In this document: positions 1-8,148 of the stretch, piece by piece
Numbering within the stretch: position 1 is the stretch's first letter
How the letters are laid out: every line of letters starts with the position of its first letter
Assembly: GCA_002418265.1 (NCBI GenBank)
Contig: DIDS01000020.1
Span: forward strand, 60,127 to 124,126
Source of the DNA: Acidimicrobiia bacterium UBA5794
Lineage (GTDB): Bacteria; Actinomycetota; Acidimicrobiia; Spongiisociales; UBA5794
Direction: 5' to 3'
DNA length: 64,000 nucleotides
Program-made: the position numbers and the translations under genes
Notes under the pieces: model-generated
Databases searched by the model: none
Seen by the model: only the letters and a program-made list of their open reading frames with translations
What the model was told of the DNA's origin: nothing

Positions 1-59
1 CGCCGCCTGAAGCCGGTACGCCGACTGAAGCCGGATGCAGGGTTCCGCGTTCTGCTGGA

Positions 60-1364
60 ATGGACCCTGTGACCAGCGCTGTTTCAGATCTCAAGTCTGC
101 ACTTGCAGATGTACCGATGGTGCTTCTCGACGACGACATGCTCAATGTCCTCGACGATGCTCGCTCGGGTACCAACGCGCTTGAGATATTTGCCTTGCAA
201 CCTTCCATCGTTGTGGTGGTCGGTGCTGGGGGTAGTGGTAAGTCAAGCGTGGTGAATGCGATCGTCGGCTCAGACGTCATGGCCGTGTCCCCGATCCGGC
301 CGACCACGACCGCGGTGACGGCCGTGGCTTCCCCAGGGTCGTCGCCCGTCGAGGAGGCAACCGGGTATGTGGTCGTCGAGAGTCTCCCGCCCGGACTCGT
401 CGTGGTCGATACGCCACCGTGGGATGCCGATGATGAGACCGTTCGTCGAATCATGGAACGTGCTGCACGCGCAATCGTGGTGGTTACGCCATCTCGGTAT
501 GGAGACGAAGCGACCCGTGAGGTTCTCGCTGCGGCGCAGGGGTCTGACTCGTACTGCGTTGTTGCGAATCGGATGCCACCCGACAGGGCCCTACGAGATC
601 AGATCGAGGATGCAATATGGGAGCGGATCGGCGTTCAGCCTGCAGTGGTGATTGCCGAGGGTGATCCCGTCGTCGTCACCGATTTGATCAGCGATGTTCC
701 CCTTGATGGCTCCGCGGAGGCTCGGCGATCCGTCCTGTCGCGAGCCGTTGCTGGTGCAAGTCGGAGGATCGCGACGAGTCTGACAGAAGCAGCGCGAGAA
801 GTTGGATCGCTCGAGCACGCCATCGATGCGGTCAAGGTACCGGTACTTGATCTTCCGACAGTGGGTGCATCGTCGCAATGGACCGAGATTCGTGCAGCGC
901 TGGGTACGGCTGCCATGTCGGTTGTCTCCTCATTCGATGACGCGGTGGAATCGTTCCATGGCGGAGACCTCGCCGAGCGAGTGCGTTCACGTCTGTCCCA
1001 ACCCAACGTCGAAGCAACCATCGAATCGCTCGAAGCGTGGAAGGACGACGCGTGCCGTGAGTTTGGGTCGAGTGCGCGTTTCCGATTTCGGAAGAAGTCG
1101 GCAAGAGCACTGCTTGAGCGATGGTCCTGGATTGTCTCGATTGGTCCGACCGTTCACACTCCAGGGCGATTCAATCGACTGATGAAGCATGCGATGGAAG
1201 CGACCATCTCGGCGTCCCATCAAGAGCTCGCTGACATCCTCCAGCGACCCGTCGAAGCGCGACGAGCAGAATGGAGGACGGTCGTTGAATCGGCTGGTGA
1301 GTACCGACCGGGAGTGTTGTTCGCTGCGGCGACTGCTCTCGGGGGAGAGGACCCTGCGAGATGA
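60..1364 (+). CDS. Dynamin-like/Era-type GTPase, first of a pair
   Basis: 434 aa. A P-loop GAGGSGKSS lies at residues 55-63 and is followed by VVNAI, the usual helix of dynamin/Era-type GTPases. A PTTT stretch at about 81-84 fits the G2 loop and DTPP at 117-120 fits G3. The expected G4 (NKxD) is degenerate, read here as NRMP at about 170-173, so guanine specificity may be weak. The rest is helical and charged with no clear membrane segment. It overlaps the next GTPase gene by four bases (ATGA), so the two are probably translated together. The ATG has no strong ribosome binding site. The exact biological role is unknown; the family often acts in membrane remodelling or envelope stress. Confidence 0.75.
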   Translation: MDPVTSAVSDLKSALADVPMVLLDDDMLNVLDDARSGTNALEIFALQPSIVVVVGAGGSGKSSVVNAIVGSDVMAVSPIRPTTTAVTAVASPGSSPVEEATGYVVVESLPPGLVVVDTPPWDADDETVRRIMERAARAIVVVTPSRYGDEATREVLAAAQGSDSYCVVANRMPPDRALRDQIEDAIWERIGVQPAVVIAEGDPVVVTDLISDVPLDGSAEARRSVLSRAVAGASRRIATSLTEAAREVGSLEHAIDAVKVPVLDLPTVGASSQWTEIRAALGTAAMSVVSSFDDAVESFHGGDLAERVRSRLSQPNVEATIESLEAWKDDACREFGSSARFRFRKKSARALLERWSWIVSIGPTVHTPGRFNRLMKHAMEATISASHQELADILQRPVEARRAEWRTVVESAGEYRPGVLFAAATALGGEDPAR

Positions 1365-2287
1365 GTGACCTATCCCAGCTTGGTGATCTCCTCGACGTAT
1401 GCCTCGCGAGGTCAGAGTCGGTCGTCAACCCAGACATGTGGAAGGAGCTTGCGGCCCTTCGTGGTCGACTGAGGCGACGCACCGGATTTCTCGGAGAGAT
1501 CCTGGTGGTGGCCCTGGCAGGCGGAACGGGATCAGGGAAGTCCTCGTTGATGAACGCGCTGTGTGGTGTGCGAGTTGCCGAGGTGGGGATCGAACGACCA
1601 ACGACATCGCGGTGTTTGGCAGCAACTCCATCCGACATCGTCGGCGACCTGTCCGGGTTCGTGGTAAGCCTCGGGATCGATGAGATGATCGAGGTATCGG
1701 GTCTCGACGACCTCGTGCTGGTGGACCTGCCTGATTTTGACAGTACGTTCACTGACCATCGCCGAATCGTGGAGACGGTTCTCGACGTTGTTGATGCTGT
1801 GATTTGGGTCTTTGATCCTGAGAAGTACTCAGATCGAATCATTCACGACTCCTTCCTCAAGCCCCTTCGAGGTCACCAAGATCAGATGCTCTTCGTGCTC
1901 AATCAGGCCGACCGGCTCGAAGGGCATCTTGATCAGGTGAAGGCGAGTCTGCGTGTCCACCTGCGAGACGACGGATTCATTGATCCACATGTCATCACGA
2001 CCGTGGCCACGGCGTCAGAAAGCGTCGACCTGTCGACCGACGAATTGGAATCTGCATTGGCGGAACGACTCGACATCAAGGAGACGGCAATTCAAGGGCT
2101 TGCGGTTGACATTGCCCATGCAGCGAATCGACTATGGCAACACATCGATCAATCATTCGATGAGCTTCAGGGTGACGAACGACACGAAGCCGCACTTGCG
2201 ATGGCGTCATTCGTATCGTTGGGCGTGGCTGCAAACCACGTTGCTGCTTTGAGACCTCGGAAGGACACATCTGATGAGTTGGGATGA
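1361..2287 (+). CDS. Dynamin-like/Era-type GTPase, second of a pair
   Basis: 308 aa. P-loop GGTGSGKSS at residues 54-62, PTTS at about 80-83 (G2), VDLPDFD at about 121-127 (G3) and NQAD at 181-184 (G4). It therefore keeps a better guanine-recognition motif than its upstream partner. It is also shorter, lacking most of the C-terminal helical region of the first protein. It overlaps that gene by four bases and the following MscS gene by 14 bases. The tandem arrangement suggests a heteromeric GTPase pair acting with the channel; that is inference from gene order only. Confidence 0.75.
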   Translation: MSDLSQLGDLLDVCLARSESVVNPDMWKELAALRGRLRRRTGFLGEILVVALAGGTGSGKSSLMNALCGVRVAEVGIERPTTSRCLAATPSDIVGDLSGFVVSLGIDEMIEVSGLDDLVLVDLPDFDSTFTDHRRIVETVLDVVDAVIWVFDPEKYSDRIIHDSFLKPLRGHQDQMLFVLNQADRLEGHLDQVKASLRVHLRDDGFIDPHVITTVATASESVDLSTDELESALAERLDIKETAIQGLAVDIAHAANRLWQHIDQSFDELQGDERHEAALAMASFVSLGVAANHVAALRPRKDTSDELG

Positions 2288-3146
2288 GATCACCGGGTGG
2301 ATCGGTGACCGCTGGACGGACCATGGGGGGGAGATCATCGCCACGGTTGTGATCTTGCTTGGTGCCTGGGTGGTTCTGGTCATCATCAAGCGTACGGTGC
2401 GTCGGTGGGAGTCCCGCATTGAAAGCGAGCTGTATGGATCAGGTGATATCGCCGATCGTGAACGAGGTCAGCGTCTTGTCACGATTGCAGGTGTTCTCAA
2501 GATTGTATTGTCGATCACTCTCTGGGTCATGGTCGTGCTCACGATCATGGCAATCTGGGGTTTGCCGATGTCCCCATTCATCGCGGTCGGCACAACGATC
2601 GGAGTCGCGATCGGATTCGGTGCCCAGGATCTGGTGCGCGACGTCATCGCGGGGTTTCTGATTCTCCTCGAGGACCAATACTCGCTTGGTGACGTCGTGT
2701 CGATCGCGGGAGTGACCGGGTCCGTGGAATCAATACAACTTCGATCGACGGTCCTACGAGATCTGGAAGGCAACCAGCATTTCGTTCCCAACGGACAGAT
2801 CAAGGTCGCTTCGAACCTGACGTCTGAGTTCTCCCGAGTCGTGGTTGACATCCCAGTGTCGTATGAAACGGACGTGGACCAGGCGATGGATGTCGTCAAG
2901 GACGAAGTGCTCGCTCTGGCTGGCGACGAGGAATGGGCCCCGCGGTTCATACGCGAACCGGAGGTGCTCGGAGTGAACAAGCTCGATAGTTCCGCGGTAG
3001 ACATCCGCGTGTTGATGACACTGACCCCCGACGATCGGTGGCTGGTGAAGCGGGAATTCCTGCGAAGGATCAAGAACCGCCTCGATGCTGAAGGAATCGA
3101 GATTCCCTTTGATCAGGTGGTCATGAGGATGAAGCCTGAACTGTAG
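2274..3146 (+). CDS. MscS-family small-conductance mechanosensitive channel
   Basis: 290 aa. Hydrophobic segments at about residues 20-40 and 75-100 precede the pore-lining helix, which has the Gly/Ala pattern typical of MscS TM3 (GVAIGFGAQDLVRDVIAGF, about 107-125). The beta domain follows (LGDVVSIAGVTGSVESI, then the FVPNG turn), and a mixed alpha/beta C-terminus ends in FDQVVMRMKPEL. Such channels open under membrane tension and release solutes on osmotic downshock. The start lies inside the preceding GTPase gene, behind an AAGGA-type site. The 3' end overlaps the convergent lipid-kinase-like gene by 26 bases. Confidence 0.9.
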   Translation: MSWDEITGWIGDRWTDHGGEIIATVVILLGAWVVLVIIKRTVRRWESRIESELYGSGDIADRERGQRLVTIAGVLKIVLSITLWVMVVLTIMAIWGLPMSPFIAVGTTIGVAIGFGAQDLVRDVIAGFLILLEDQYSLGDVVSIAGVTGSVESIQLRSTVLRDLEGNQHFVPNGQIKVASNLTSEFSRVVVDIPVSYETDVDQAMDVVKDEVLALAGDEEWAPRFIREPEVLGVNKLDSSAVDIRVLMTLTPDDRWLVKREFLRRIKNRLDAEGIEIPFDQVVMRMKPEL

Positions 3147-4059
3147 CCGGTCGCAACACCAGCATTCCGTGTTCCACCGGCTCGATCTCGATGTGGGAGG
3201 CCGTTCCGAGGAGCTCGCCATCAGCCTGGAAGGGTGCTGGTGGATCGGCTTCAATCGTGATGCGATCATATTCCGTCCACAGATGGGCACCTGAGCGTGC
3301 CGTATGGGTGCGCCGGAGTATGGCCCGTGAAACAAGTGATGCCGCGTTGCGATAGCCAAGCTTGCCGACCGCGAGCGTCGCCATGCCTTTCGGATCCTCC
3401 TTCGTGAGGTGCAGCGGAACCCGTCCGAAGTAGGTGTACGGATGGTGAACCTGCGTGAGCGCAGCGATCGCATCGAAGGAGTCGCCGTTGGCTTCGATTC
3501 GCAGGTTGGGAAGACGTGTTCGCCAATCCGATGTGAGACGTCCGACCGCGGTTGAGGCATAGTAGACACCACCGAATCGGAGCTTGGCATAGGGCTTGCG
3601 TTCAGCAGCCTCGACAACGGCAGCGTCGAAGCCGATGCCGACGGAAAACGTTGCCACTCGCTCGATGCGTCTGCCAGCCAATGTTGCCGAGATCCGAGCG
3701 ATTCGGGTTGGCAGCGGATCGTACCCCGTGGCGGCCTGCGCTGCCTTCGCGGGCTTGGAGGGGATGTCGAGAATACGTGCCAAGACGTTGGTGGTTCCCG
3801 CTGGGATCAAACCAAGCGCCGTGTTGGATCCTGCAAGCCCGTTTGCGACGTGATGGGCGACCCCATCACCACCCATCGCGAACACGACATCAACCTCGTC
3901 CGCGACAGCTGCCGCGGTCTGTCTCATCGTGTCCGGACCGCTCACGGGCCACTGGGTCGATAGGTCAAATGTGTCAGACAGCGTCGTGGCTACCTCTCGA
4001 AACAGACCACCGGTGAACTGGGATGCTGACGGGTTGGCAATGAGGACGGCGCGGCGCAT
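3121..4059 (-). CDS. Diacylglycerol kinase/YegS-family lipid kinase-like protein
   Basis: About 312 aa from the ATG at 4059. It opens with RRAVLIANPSAS, the N-terminal strand of the DAGK catalytic domain, and carries the nucleotide-binding GGDG signature in FAMGGDGVAHHVANGL, then LGLIPAGTTNVLAR. The C-terminal half has DGELLG and an IEIEP strand as in BmrU/YegS proteins. It probably phosphorylates a lipid such as diacylglycerol at the inner membrane. A longer start is possible: GTG at 4092 would overlap the upstream receiver gene by one base (TAGTG). The conserved N-terminus favours 4059. Confidence 0.85.
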   Translation of the reverse strand: MRRAVLIANPSASQFTGGLFREVATTLSDTFDLSTQWPVSGPDTMRQTAAAVADEVDVVFAMGGDGVAHHVANGLAGSNTALGLIPAGTTNVLARILDIPSKPAKAAQAATGYDPLPTRIARISATLAGRRIERVATFSVGIGFDAAVVEAAERKPYAKLRFGGVYYASTAVGRLTSDWRTRLPNLRIEANGDSFDAIAALTQVHHPYTYFGRVPLHLTKEDPKGMATLAVGKLGYRNAASLVSRAILRRTHTARSGAHLWTEYDRITIEADPPAPFQADGELLGTASHIEIEPVEHGMLVLRPATVQASSS

Positions 4060-4091
4060 CGGTTGAGGGTATCGGATGCCCATGTCGTGCA

Positions 4092-4463
4092 CTACATGTT
4101 CAGGAGTTTTTCCACCTGTTCGCGTAAGTCAAGTGGTCTGAAGGGTTTGGTCATGAACGCGTCTGCCCCACCCTTGGCTGCACGGTCGGCCATTTCGGGC
4201 TGGGCATGGGCAGTCAGGACGAGAACCTTGAGATGTTCGGTTGCCGTGTCAGATCGGAGCTGGTTGAGCACCTCCCAGCCATCCATACCTGGCAGCCCGA
4301 TATCAAGAACCACCATGTCTGGCTCCCGCTCGCGGATCGCGTTGATCCCTTCCATTCCGTCAGCAGCTGAAGAGATCGTGACGTCAAGGACGCGAAGGCA
4401 CACCTCAATGAGCCTCCGGACCGAAGCTGAATCCTCGATGACGAGAACGTGGGGTGGTTCCAT
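4092..4463 (-). CDS. Single-domain response regulator (receiver only)
   Basis: 123 aa, a lone CheY/Spo0F-type receiver. Acidic residues in VIEDSASV, the phosphoacceptor Asp in VVLDIGLPG (about residue 52), Thr in VLTAHA and Lys in MTKPF are all present, so phosphorylation should be possible. No output domain follows. The ATG at 4463 gives the standard start; an open frame continues upstream but looks non-coding. It lies just upstream of the lipid-kinase-like gene on the same strand. No partner kinase is adjacent; the nearest histidine kinase is at 37.7-39.5 kb and any link is speculative. Confidence 0.88.
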   Translation of the reverse strand: MEPPHVLVIEDSASVRRLIEVCLRVLDVTISSAADGMEGINAIREREPDMVVLDIGLPGMDGWEVLNQLRSDTATEHLKVLVLTAHAQPEMADRAAKGGADAFMTKPFRPLDLREQVEKLLNM

Positions 4464-4578
4464 TGCTGGAATATCGGCATGAATCCCACTGGCTGCAGCA
4501 GATTCTTTGATGATGCGGGCATGATGACGCTGTACCCGTCGTAGCCTGTTGCACACTGACCGACCTTCAGGAGGCAGA

Positions 4579-6132
4579 GTGCTTGCGCCGTATGTTCCCG
4601 AGCCATATTCCGATTTCTCAGATCCGACAAGTTCAGCGCGGTACCGTGATGGGCTTGACTCCGTTGCGGCAAATCTCGGCGAGCGTGCACTTCTCGTCAT
4701 TGGCGGTGAGCACATCGACACCAGGGGCTCCATCGAGTCGGTGAACCCTTCGAACCCTGATCAGCGGGTCGGGACTGCAGCCTCCGCGACGAAGGCTCAC
4801 GTTGAGCAGGCGATGACGGCAGCGTGGGGCGCATACGCCGATTGGTCGCGGAAGACGGCTGAGGAAAGAGCTGGGATTGTCCATCGCGTCGGTGACCTCA
4901 TCTTGGATCGTAAGTTTGAGTTTGCAGCATGGCAGTCGTATGAAGCGGGGAAGAACTGGGCCGAGGCCGAGGCAGACGTTGCTGAGGCCGTCGACTTCTG
5001 TCGCTACTACGCCCATCAGGCCCTCCGGATGAGTGAGCCAGTTGATGTGGTACAGGTTGACGGAGAAACCAACACTTCGATGCTCCAGCCGATCGGAGTC
5101 GGTGTCGTGATTCCTCCGTGGAATTTTCCGCTTGCCATCCCTGCGGGGATGGTGATGGGTCCGGTCGCCGCCGGCAACACGGTGATCCTGAAGCCAGCGT
5201 CCAACACCCCGCTCATCGCGTGGGCGTTCATGAAGGTGATCGAAGATGCCGGGATGCCAGCTGGGGTTGTGAACTTCCTGCCAGGATCTGGTGCGGAGAT
5301 CGGTGATGCTCTTGTGGATCACCCCCGCACGCGTTTCGTGAACTTCACCGGTTCGAAGGAAGTCGGTCTTCGCATTGCTGAGCGTGCTGCGAAGGTGGGT
5401 GAGGGTCAAAAGTGGCTGAAGCGTTCCTACATGGAGATGGGTGGCAAAGATGCCCTCATCATCGATGACACGGTCGACATTGGGGCCGCTGCGGCCGATG
5501 CGGTGCGTTCTGCCTTCGGATTCCAGGGTCAGAAGTGTTCTGCCTGTAGTCGTCTGATCGTGTTCGATGCAATCCATGACGAATTGGTTGATGCCGTTGT
5601 CGAGATCGCATCGAAGCTGACGATCGGAGCCGCCGTCGAGAATCATCCGGTTGGTCCCGTGATTTCGGCAGCCCAGCACCGATCCATCATGACGGAGATT
5701 GAAGCCGGCAAGGCGGAGGCCACCCTGGTGATGGGGGGGCATGCAATCGAAAAGGACGGCGGCTACTACATCGAACCAACCGTCTTCGTCGATGTTGAGC
5801 CTGATTCTCGGCTCGCCCAGCATGAGATCTTCGGACCGGTCCTTTCGGTCATCAGGGTTTCGGATTTTGACGCCGCGTTGGCAGTCGCAAACGGAACTGA
5901 GTTTGGCCTCACCGGTGGTGTGTATTCCAACGACGAACAGCGTCTCACCCGAGCAAAACGTGAGTTCCATGTGGGAAACCTGTACTTGAACCGCAAGATC
6001 ACCGGGGCGCTGGTTGGCGTGCAACCCTTTGGTGGTTTCAATATGTCAGGTTCAAATGCCAAGGCTGGCGGACCCGACTACTTGAGGCTGTTCATGGAGA
6101 TGAAGTCAATCGCCGAACGCCACCGGGATTAG
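4579..6132 (+). CDS. L-glutamate gamma-semialdehyde (1-pyrroline-5-carboxylate) dehydrogenase
   Basis: 517 aa from the GTG at 4579, chosen because AGGAGG sits at 4569-4574 and the N-terminus (EPYSDFS, then NPSNPDQRVG) matches RocA-type P5C dehydrogenases. The enzyme oxidises glutamate semialdehyde to glutamate with NAD, the last step of proline breakdown. Visible aldehyde dehydrogenase signatures are PPWNFPLAIP (cofactor site), FTGSKEVG, the catalytic Glu in MEMGGKDAL, the catalytic Cys in GQKCSACSR, and EIFGPVLSV. No proline dehydrogenase gene is adjacent. A long inverted-repeat element follows immediately after the stop codon. Confidence 0.9.
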   Translation: MLAPYVPEPYSDFSDPTSSARYRDGLDSVAANLGERALLVIGGEHIDTRGSIESVNPSNPDQRVGTAASATKAHVEQAMTAAWGAYADWSRKTAEERAGIVHRVGDLILDRKFEFAAWQSYEAGKNWAEAEADVAEAVDFCRYYAHQALRMSEPVDVVQVDGETNTSMLQPIGVGVVIPPWNFPLAIPAGMVMGPVAAGNTVILKPASNTPLIAWAFMKVIEDAGMPAGVVNFLPGSGAEIGDALVDHPRTRFVNFTGSKEVGLRIAERAAKVGEGQKWLKRSYMEMGGKDALIIDDTVDIGAAAADAVRSAFGFQGQKCSACSRLIVFDAIHDELVDAVVEIASKLTIGAAVENHPVGPVISAAQHRSIMTEIEAGKAEATLVMGGHAIEKDGGYYIEPTVFVDVEPDSRLAQHEIFGPVLSVIRVSDFDAALAVANGTEFGLTGGVYSNDEQRLTRAKREFHVGNLYLNRKITGALVGVQPFGGFNMSGSNAKAGGPDYLRLFMEMKSIAERHRD

Positions 6133-6148
6133 GTCCGACTTCCGAAAT

Positions 6149-6236
6149 CCGATGACCGATGACCGACGTCAGACACCAGATGATCGGTCTTCTGACTTCT
6201 GACGTCTGACTTCTGTAGTCGGTTATCGGTCATCGG
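6149..6236. repeat. Long imperfect inverted repeat after the P5C dehydrogenase gene
   Basis: The arms 6149-6167 and 6218-6236 are 19 bases long and complementary at 18 positions. Both are built from the unit CCGATGACCGA. Inside them, GTCAGAC near 6168 pairs with GTCTGAC near 6204, so the whole stretch can fold into one long hairpin. It lies between two convergent genes. The same short units (GATGACCGA, TCTGACTTCTGAC) recur near 26.5, 34.45 and 47.6 kb, so this looks like a member of a dispersed repeat family. It could also act as a bidirectional terminator or mRNA stabiliser. Confidence 0.75.
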
Positions 6237-6250
6237 TAATCGGATATCGG

Positions 6251-7186
6251 TCATCCGGAATACGTGTACCAGACAACGGCGTTGCCCAGTGTGTCCATGA
6301 CGATGGCCGTGTCGCCGTCGTTGGACCAGACAGCCTGATCAGAGCACCAGTGAAGCGCACCGGTGGGTCCACCCTCGCATCCGGTCACGACGGTGACAGC
6401 GTCGCCGACATCAAGCACGATCCCGGCATCGAAGGTGAAGCGATTGCTTGTCGATTCATCCCTGAGCGTCCATCCTGCGATCGACACTTTGTCGTAGCCC
6501 TCGTTGACGATGGTGATGTATTCATCTGAAAGTGCATCAGCGTCGGGCCCTTCGGGATCGAATTGAAGCTCAGAGACACGAATCACCGGGCGATCTTCAG
6601 CGGTGCCCTCGCGGTCACCGCACGCGAAAGTTCCCCACATCCCATAACCGGATTGGAACGCCCGAGCCTCAAACGCCTTGAATGTGGCAGCGTTTTCGGA
6701 TCCGTCCTGGAGACCAACAGCATGGCCAGTTTCGACAACAACAGCGTTGACGAACGTCGGCGATGGACCTGAATCGAGGTAGACATAGCGAAGCAACCGT
6801 CCGAAGGCATCGACATCGTCTGATCCGTCTGGCCTCTCAACCAGAAGGACCTCCTGGTTGCCAACGAGCGACGTCAGGAACGCCTTTGACTCCTGACCCC
6901 AACACTCATCCATTTCCGGAGCGTTGATACCGAGCAACCGAATGTCAACCGATACGCCATCGAGATCAACCTCGATCGTGTCACCATCGATCACGTCGGT
7001 AACCCTCCCCATAACCCTGATGTCGGGGGGTGGGAGCGTCAGTGTGGTCGTCGTGGCGATCTCAACACCTGGCAACGTGGTCGATGTGGTTGTGGTCTCA
7101 TTGAACTCGGGTGCCTGGGGTCGCGCATCGCAGCCGACTGCGACGAGCGCCGCCACCACGGCAAGAGAAACCAGACTCTTTGACAT
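6251..7186 (-). CDS. Secreted lipoprotein with thermonuclease-like and lamin-tail domains
   Basis: About 311 aa. The N-terminus is a lipoprotein signal (MSKSLVSL, then AVGC as lipobox) followed by a Thr-rich linker. Residues about 60-195 form a staphylococcal-nuclease-like domain: VIDGDTIEVDLDG, RLLGINAPE with the catalytic-type Arg and acidic residues, and AFGRLLRYVYL. The C-terminal part (VIRVSELQFDPEG, then EYITIVNEG and GWTLRDESTSNRFTF) reads as a lamin-tail domain. The likely role is an extracytoplasmic, membrane-anchored Ca-dependent nuclease that scavenges nucleic acid. The start is taken at the second Met because the first few residues add nothing recognisable. Confidence 0.8.
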   Translation of the reverse strand: MSKSLVSLAVVAALVAVGCDARPQAPEFNETTTTSTTLPGVEIATTTTLTLPPPDIRVMGRVTDVIDGDTIEVDLDGVSVDIRLLGINAPEMDECWGQESKAFLTSLVGNQEVLLVERPDGSDDVDAFGRLLRYVYLDSGPSPTFVNAVVVETGHAVGLQDGSENAATFKAFEARAFQSGYGMWGTFACGDREGTAEDRPVIRVSELQFDPEGPDADALSDEYITIVNEGYDKVSIAGWTLRDESTSNRFTFDAGIVLDVGDAVTVVTGCEGGPTGALHWCSDQAVWSNDGDTAIVMDTLGNAVVWYTYSG

Positions 7187-7290
7187 GATGCAACGGTACA
7201 AGTGGTTTCAGGGAAGTCGATGCATCCCCATGGGCTCCGTATGTGGAAATCTCCTAGGATCGCCAAGTACGTATCGATGTCGGAGGATCA

Positions 7291-8055
7291 ATGTCGGATT
7301 TGTTCAACCTGTCGGAGAAGACCTCCATCGTCACCGGAGCCAACAGCGGTATTGGCAGAGGAATCGCGCAGGCGCTCGCCGAGGCTGGAGCGCAGGTCGC
7401 CGTTTGGGGTCGGAATGACAAGCGCAACGCGGAAACGGTTGCATCCCTGCAAACAAGCGGGGCGGAGGCGGTCGCAGTCGGTGTCGATGTGACGGACGAA
7501 TCTGCAGTCATTGAAGCCTTTGCAGCGACCATTGACACCTTCGGGAAGGTCGATTCCGTCTTCGCCAATGCAGGGCTCGGTGCGGGTTCGGCCCGGTTCC
7601 ACGAAATGTCGACCGAGTCATGGCGGAGAATGTTCGGTGTGAACATGGAAGGCGTGTTCTGGACCTTTCGTGAGGCGCTCAAGCACATGCAACCGCGCGG
7701 CGAAGGATCGCTGGTTGTGACCTCTTCGATCACGGCCGACCTTGGCTTTACCCGCGGAGAGGACTATGCGGCAACCAAAGCAGGTGTCCGGGCGTTGATC
7801 CGAGGTATAGCAGCCGAGTACGGGCGGTATGGCATCCGTGCGAATGCAATCGCACCTGGCTGGGTTGTCACTGGTATGACGAGCGAGTTCATTGAGGGCG
7901 ATGCGTTCAAGGGGAAGATGCTTCCGAGAATTCCGATGGGTCGGTTCGGTCAACCGGACGACTTCGCTGGTATCGCCGTGTATCTCGCCTCCGATGCAAG
8001 CTCTTGGCACACGGGAGACACGATCACCATCGATGGGGGTTATCTGCTCACGTGA
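7291..8055 (+). CDS. Short-chain dehydrogenase/reductase
   Basis: 254 aa, classical SDR. The Rossmann glycine motif GANSGIGRG is near residue 15, NAG near 90, a catalytic Ser in TSSITAD, and YAATKAG gives the Tyr/Lys pair. The C-terminus IDGGYLL closes the cofactor site. GGAGG at 7282-7286 places the ATG at 7291. It starts a same-strand group of lipid-metabolism genes but is separated from the next SDR by a small tandem repeat. The substrate cannot be read from sequence; 3-oxoacyl or sugar-alcohol dehydrogenase activity are both plausible. Confidence 0.85.
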   Translation: MSDLFNLSEKTSIVTGANSGIGRGIAQALAEAGAQVAVWGRNDKRNAETVASLQTSGAEAVAVGVDVTDESAVIEAFAATIDTFGKVDSVFANAGLGAGSARFHEMSTESWRRMFGVNMEGVFWTFREALKHMQPRGEGSLVVTSSITADLGFTRGEDYAATKAGVRALIRGIAAEYGRYGIRANAIAPGWVVTGMTSEFIEGDAFKGKMLPRIPMGRFGQPDDFAGIAVYLASDASSWHTGDTITIDGGYLLT

Positions 8056-8065
8056 TCTCGTGGGC

Positions 8066-8110
8066 GGCATCATCGATACAGACATCATCGATACAGGCAC
8101 CATCGATACA
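8066..8110. repeat. Three tandem copies of a 15-base unit
   Basis: Copies at 8066-8080, 8081-8095 and 8096-8110 follow the pattern G[GA]CA[TC]CATCGATACA. They lie in the gap between two SDR genes, starting 11 bases after the first stop codon and ending 38 bases before the second start. Each copy holds the palindrome ATCGAT, so this could be a protein-binding array or simple repeat slippage. Confidence 0.85.
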
Positions 8111-8148
8111 ATCGCCCAAGGCCACGGGCAACACGAGTGGAGGGTCGG

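Noticed and set aside
4633..6024. A 463-codon minus-strand frame opposite the P5C dehydrogenase gene
   Set aside because: Antisense shadow; no recognisable motif and no start signal.
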